Shown here in pieces: positions 3,838-6,537 of a stretch of DNA of 6,537 nt. Position 1 is the stretch's first letter. Each line of letters opens with the position of its first letter. The stretch is from Promicromonosporaceae bacterium (GTDB taxonomy: Bacteria > Actinomycetota > Actinomycetes > Actinomycetales > Cellulomonadaceae): assembly GCA_009780755.1 (NCBI GenBank), contig WQZL01000146.1:1-6537 (forward strand), given 5' to 3'. The position numbers and the translations under genes are program-made. Below the pieces are notes generated by a model. That model had not been told where the DNA came from. It made no database searches and was given only the letters and a program-made list of their open reading frames with translations.

Positions 3838-6537
3838 ATGACACCGACCAGCCCTCCCTGGGCGCAAACCCCGGACGAGGTTCTGACCACGCTCGATACC
3901 GGCCCCGAGGGACTCACCCATGCGGAGGCCGAGGATCGCCTCACCACGCAAGGGCTAAACCGGCTGCCCGCTCCCCTGCGGGCTGGCTTCCTCAAACGTC
4001 TGGCCGGACACCTAAACGATGTGCTGATCTACCTGCTAATCGGTGCGGCGGCAGTCAAGGCAATCATGGCAATCATGGGAGACGCCGATAGCTGGATCGA
4101 CTTTTCCGTAATCGTTGCCGTCGCCGTCATCAACGTGGCCATCGGGTTAGTCCAGGAGGGCAAGGCCACCAGGGCGTTGGACGCGATCAAGGGAATGCTC
4201 TCTACCCGGGCCTACGCGCTGCGCGAGGGCACCCTTACCGACATTGACGCCGAAACCCTGGTCACCGGCGACGTGATCCGCCTCAAACCCGGCGACCGCA
4301 TCCCTGCCGACGCCCGCCTGCTCGAAGCAACAAACCTACAGGTCGAGGAATCCGCGCTAACCGGGGAATCTGTCGCCGCCGTCAAGGCTGTGCCGCCGGT
4401 GACCGCCAAGGCGAGCGTGGGCGACCGCGCCCCCATGCTGTTCTCCGGCACCTTGGTTGTGGCCGGAACCGGTACGGCGGTGGTCACCGCCACCGGCGCG
4501 GGCACCGAAATTGGTCGCATCCAAACCATGATCGCTGAAGCCGATGAGCTAGAGACGCCGCTCGCCCGCACCTTGGGCCGGTTCGGCCTGCTCCTGGCCT
4601 GGATCATCCTTAGCCTGGGCGCCATCATGGCCCTGTTCGGCTGGCTGGTACACGGCATGTCCGGCACCGACCTAGTCTCCGCCACCATTGGGTTCGCGGT
4701 GGCCGCCATCCCCGAGGGGCTACCCGCCCTCGTCACCATCACGCTGGCCCTCGGCGTGCAACACATGGCCCGCCGCCGGGCCATCACCCGCCGAATGCCC
4801 GCCGTCGAAACTCTCGGCTCGGTAAGCACCATCTGCTCGGATAAGACCGGCACTCTCACCCAAAACGAGATGACCGTGCGCTGCGTACACACGCGCGCCA
4901 ATGCCTTCAATGTCTCCGGCACCGGTTACGCCCCCCTCGGCGAAATCACCCTTGCCGACACTCCCATCTTGCCCGCCAGCCAACCCGCCCTTATGGCGTT
5001 TGCCGAGACGATGGGCCTGGCCAACGACGCCGTAATCGAACAGACAAGTGGCCGCTGGCACCTAGTGGGCGAACCCACCGAGGGATCGCTGGCCGTACTC
5101 GCACTCAAAGCCGGAGTTGCCGGCAAGGGCTGGCACCGCCTCGCCGAAATTCCCTTCGATTCGGCCACAAAGTACATGGCCGTACTCTGCGAAGACCCCT
5201 CCGGCGCCCGACACGTACTGGTAAAAGGTTCGACGGCCGCCGTCGCCGAGCGCTGTACCACACAGCTCGGGGCGGACGGGAAGGTAGAACCGTTTGACGC
5301 CGCCTTCTGGGACGAGCAAGTAGAGCAGATCAGCCGCCGAGGTCTGCGCGTGCTGGCCGCCGCCCGCACCGAAGCACCAGCCGCCACAAACAAACTTCCC
5401 GCAGGTGGCCCCACCGGCCTGACCTTCTTGGGCGTCGCCGGCATAGTTGACCCGCCCCGCCCCGAGGCCATCGCCGCCATTTCCCAGGCTCGCGGGGCAG
5501 GCATTGCGGTAACCATGATTACCGGCGATCACGCGGGCACGGCCAAGGCCATCGCGAGCGAGATGGGCCTCATCGATGACCTCGACTCCCCCGCGCTCAC
5601 CGGCGTCGAGCTGGAGGCCATGAGCGATGCGCAGCTGGCCGAGGTGGTTCGTGACGTGCACATATATGCCCGCACCAGCCCCGAACACAAGATTCGCATA
5701 GTGCGCGCCCTGCAAGCCCGCGGCGAGGTGGTTGCTATGACCGGCGATGGGGTAAACGATGCCCCCGCGCTCACTCAGGCCAATGTTGGCGTGGCGATGG
5801 GCATCAAGGGCACCGAGGCCACCAAGGAGGCCGCCGATGTGGTGTTGGCGGACGATAACTTCGCCACCATCGAACGCGCGGTAGAAGAGGGCCGCCGCAT
5901 CTACGACAACATTCGCAAATCGGTGCTGTTCCTGCTTCCCACCAATGGTGCCCAATCCCTGGTGATTCTCGCCGCGATCCTGCTGGGCTGGTCGGCGCTG
6001 CCGTTGCTGCCGGTGCAGGTGCTGTGGATCAACATGATTACCGCCGTCACCCTTTCCCTGCCGCTGGCCCTCGAACCGCAGGAGCCGGGCATCATGAGCC
6101 GCCCGCCGCGCGACCCCCAAGCGCCGCTGATCGATGGGGCGATGCTGCGGCGGGTACTGTTCGTCTCCCTAGTGGTGGCCGGAGCGACACTGGCCACGTT
6201 CCAGCTCGCCTATCAGGTGCTTGGGGTGCCCATAGCCCAAGCCCAGGCCGCCTCCGTGACCATGCTCGCGCTCGGCCAGGCTGCATACCTGCTGAATTGT
6301 CGGTTCCTGAGCCGCTCATCCATCACCGTGGAGGTACTACGGGGAAATAAGTTCATCTGGGTCTCTGTGGTGGGCATCATCACCCTGCAACTGGCCTTCA
6401 TGCACCTATCGTTTATGCGCCGTCTATTCCGCGTGCAACCCATCGGCTGGCGCGAGTGGGGCATATGTTTAGGTCTCTCAATCGTTATTTTCTTGGTCGT
6501 CGAAGGAGCTAAATCCTGGGGACGCCGATCCGCTACC
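3838..6537 (+). CDS. P-type cation-transporting ATPase, CtpF-like (right end cut by window)
   Basis: An integral membrane pump that couples ATP hydrolysis to ion transport through a phospho-aspartate intermediate. The 900 codons present are open to the edge. Visible in order: N-terminal cation ATPase domain (about 10-60), M1/M2 (about 60-104), actuator motif TGES (175-178), M3 (about 248-271), M4 with PEGLP (292-296), phosphorylation motif DKTGT (D335), nucleotide-domain GEPTEGSL (411-418), PFDSATK (439-445) and K463, then DPPR (538-541), MITGD (560-564), TGDGVND (635-641), and M5-M10 (about 695-890). All catalytic motifs are intact and only a few terminal residues are probably missing. This layout is the P2 group. 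M6 reads LWINMITAVTLSLPLALEP, as in mycobacterial CtpF-type pumps, rather than the TDG of classical calcium pumps, so the ion is not certain. ATG 3838 is preferred; GTG 3832 is an in-frame alternative. Confidence 0.95.
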   Translation, partial: MTPTSPPWAQTPDEVLTTLDTGPEGLTHAEAEDRLTTQGLNRLPAPLRAGFLKRLAGHLNDVLIYLLIGAAAVKAIMAIMGDADSWIDFSVIVAVAVINVAIGLVQEGKATRALDAIKGMLSTRAYALREGTLTDIDAETLVTGDVIRLKPGDRIPADARLLEATNLQVEESALTGESVAAVKAVPPVTAKASVGDRAPMLFSGTLVVAGTGTAVVTATGAGTEIGRIQTMIAEADELETPLARTLGRFGLLLAWIILSLGAIMALFGWLVHGMSGTDLVSATIGFAVAAIPEGLPALVTITLALGVQHMARRRAITRRMPAVETLGSVSTICSDKTGTLTQNEMTVRCVHTRANAFNVSGTGYAPLGEITLADTPILPASQPALMAFAETMGLANDAVIEQTSGRWHLVGEPTEGSLAVLALKAGVAGKGWHRLAEIPFDSATKYMAVLCEDPSGARHVLVKGSTAAVAERCTTQLGADGKVEPFDAAFWDEQVEQISRRGLRVLAAARTEAPAATNKLPAGGPTGLTFLGVAGIVDPPRPEAIAAISQARGAGIAVTMITGDHAGTAKAIASEMGLIDDLDSPALTGVELEAMSDAQLAEVVRDVHIYARTSPEHKIRIVRALQARGEVVAMTGDGVNDAPALTQANVGVAMGIKGTEATKEAADVVLADDNFATIERAVEEGRRIYDNIRKSVLFLLPTNGAQSLVILAAILLGWSALPLLPVQVLWINMITAVTLSLPLALEPQEPGIMSRPPRDPQAPLIDGAMLRRVLFVSLVVAGATLATFQLAYQVLGVPIAQAQAASVTMLALGQAAYLLNCRFLSRSSITVEVLRGNKFIWVSVVGIITLQLAFMHLSFMRRLFRVQPIGWREWGICLGLSIVIFLVVEGAKSWGRRSAT

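Noticed and set aside
4212..4922. Minus-strand open frame of 236 codons inside the ATPase gene
   Set aside because: It is very rich in Ser, Arg, Pro, Val and Met, typical of an antisense shadow, with no recognisable domain. It covers the TGES to DKTGT region of the real gene.
5062..6120. Minus-strand open frame of 352 codons inside the ATPase gene
   Set aside because: It is antisense to a clearly coding, motif-complete ATPase. Its translation is low in complexity (Gly, His, Gln, Ala rich) and matches no family I know. Long antisense frames are expected in GC-rich genes.

Overview
The window looks like chromosomal DNA of a high-GC Gram-positive bacterium (Actinomycetota). The evidence is the GC-rich codon use, frequent GTG starts, the actinobacterial form of LepA with an N-terminal extension, a DUF222/HNH ('13E12-repeat' type) protein, and a P-type ATPase resembling mycobacterial CtpF. 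I cannot name the genus from the sequence alone.

Layout, left to right. (1) 1-1150, minus strand: lepA (elongation factor 4), cut at its C-terminus by the window edge. It is interrupted by an apparent one-base deletion near 770-772; both halves otherwise read as well-conserved LepA. (2) 1151-1390: divergent intergenic region with a short palindrome just ahead of rpsT. (3) 1391-1651, plus strand: rpsT (ribosomal protein S20, GTG start), followed by a strong hairpin at 1666-1702. lepA and rpsT are translation genes that commonly lie close together in Actinomycetota. (4) 1703-2031: non-coding stretch with a pair of inverted REP-like hairpins (1731-1830) and a promoter-like element whose spacer is filled by a 16-bp palindrome (1931-1959). 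(5) 2032-3447, plus strand: DUF222 plus HNH endonuclease-type protein, an accessory and often multicopy family. (6) 3457-3768, minus strand: small basic protein with a conserved-looking C-terminal half, convergent with the HNH gene and divergent from the next gene. (7) 3838-6537, plus strand: large P-type cation ATPase, open to the right edge and nearly complete, since all ten expected membrane segments are present.

The genes do not form one operon. Two housekeeping translation genes sit beside an accessory HNH gene flanked by REP-like sequence, then a divergent pair of a small protein and an ion pump. I found no CRISPR array, tRNA, transposase or recognisable defence cassette. The points most worth checking are the lepA frameshift, the palindrome inside the promoter spacer of the HNH gene, the inverted REP-like pair, and the ion-binding residues of the pump, which differ from classical calcium pumps.
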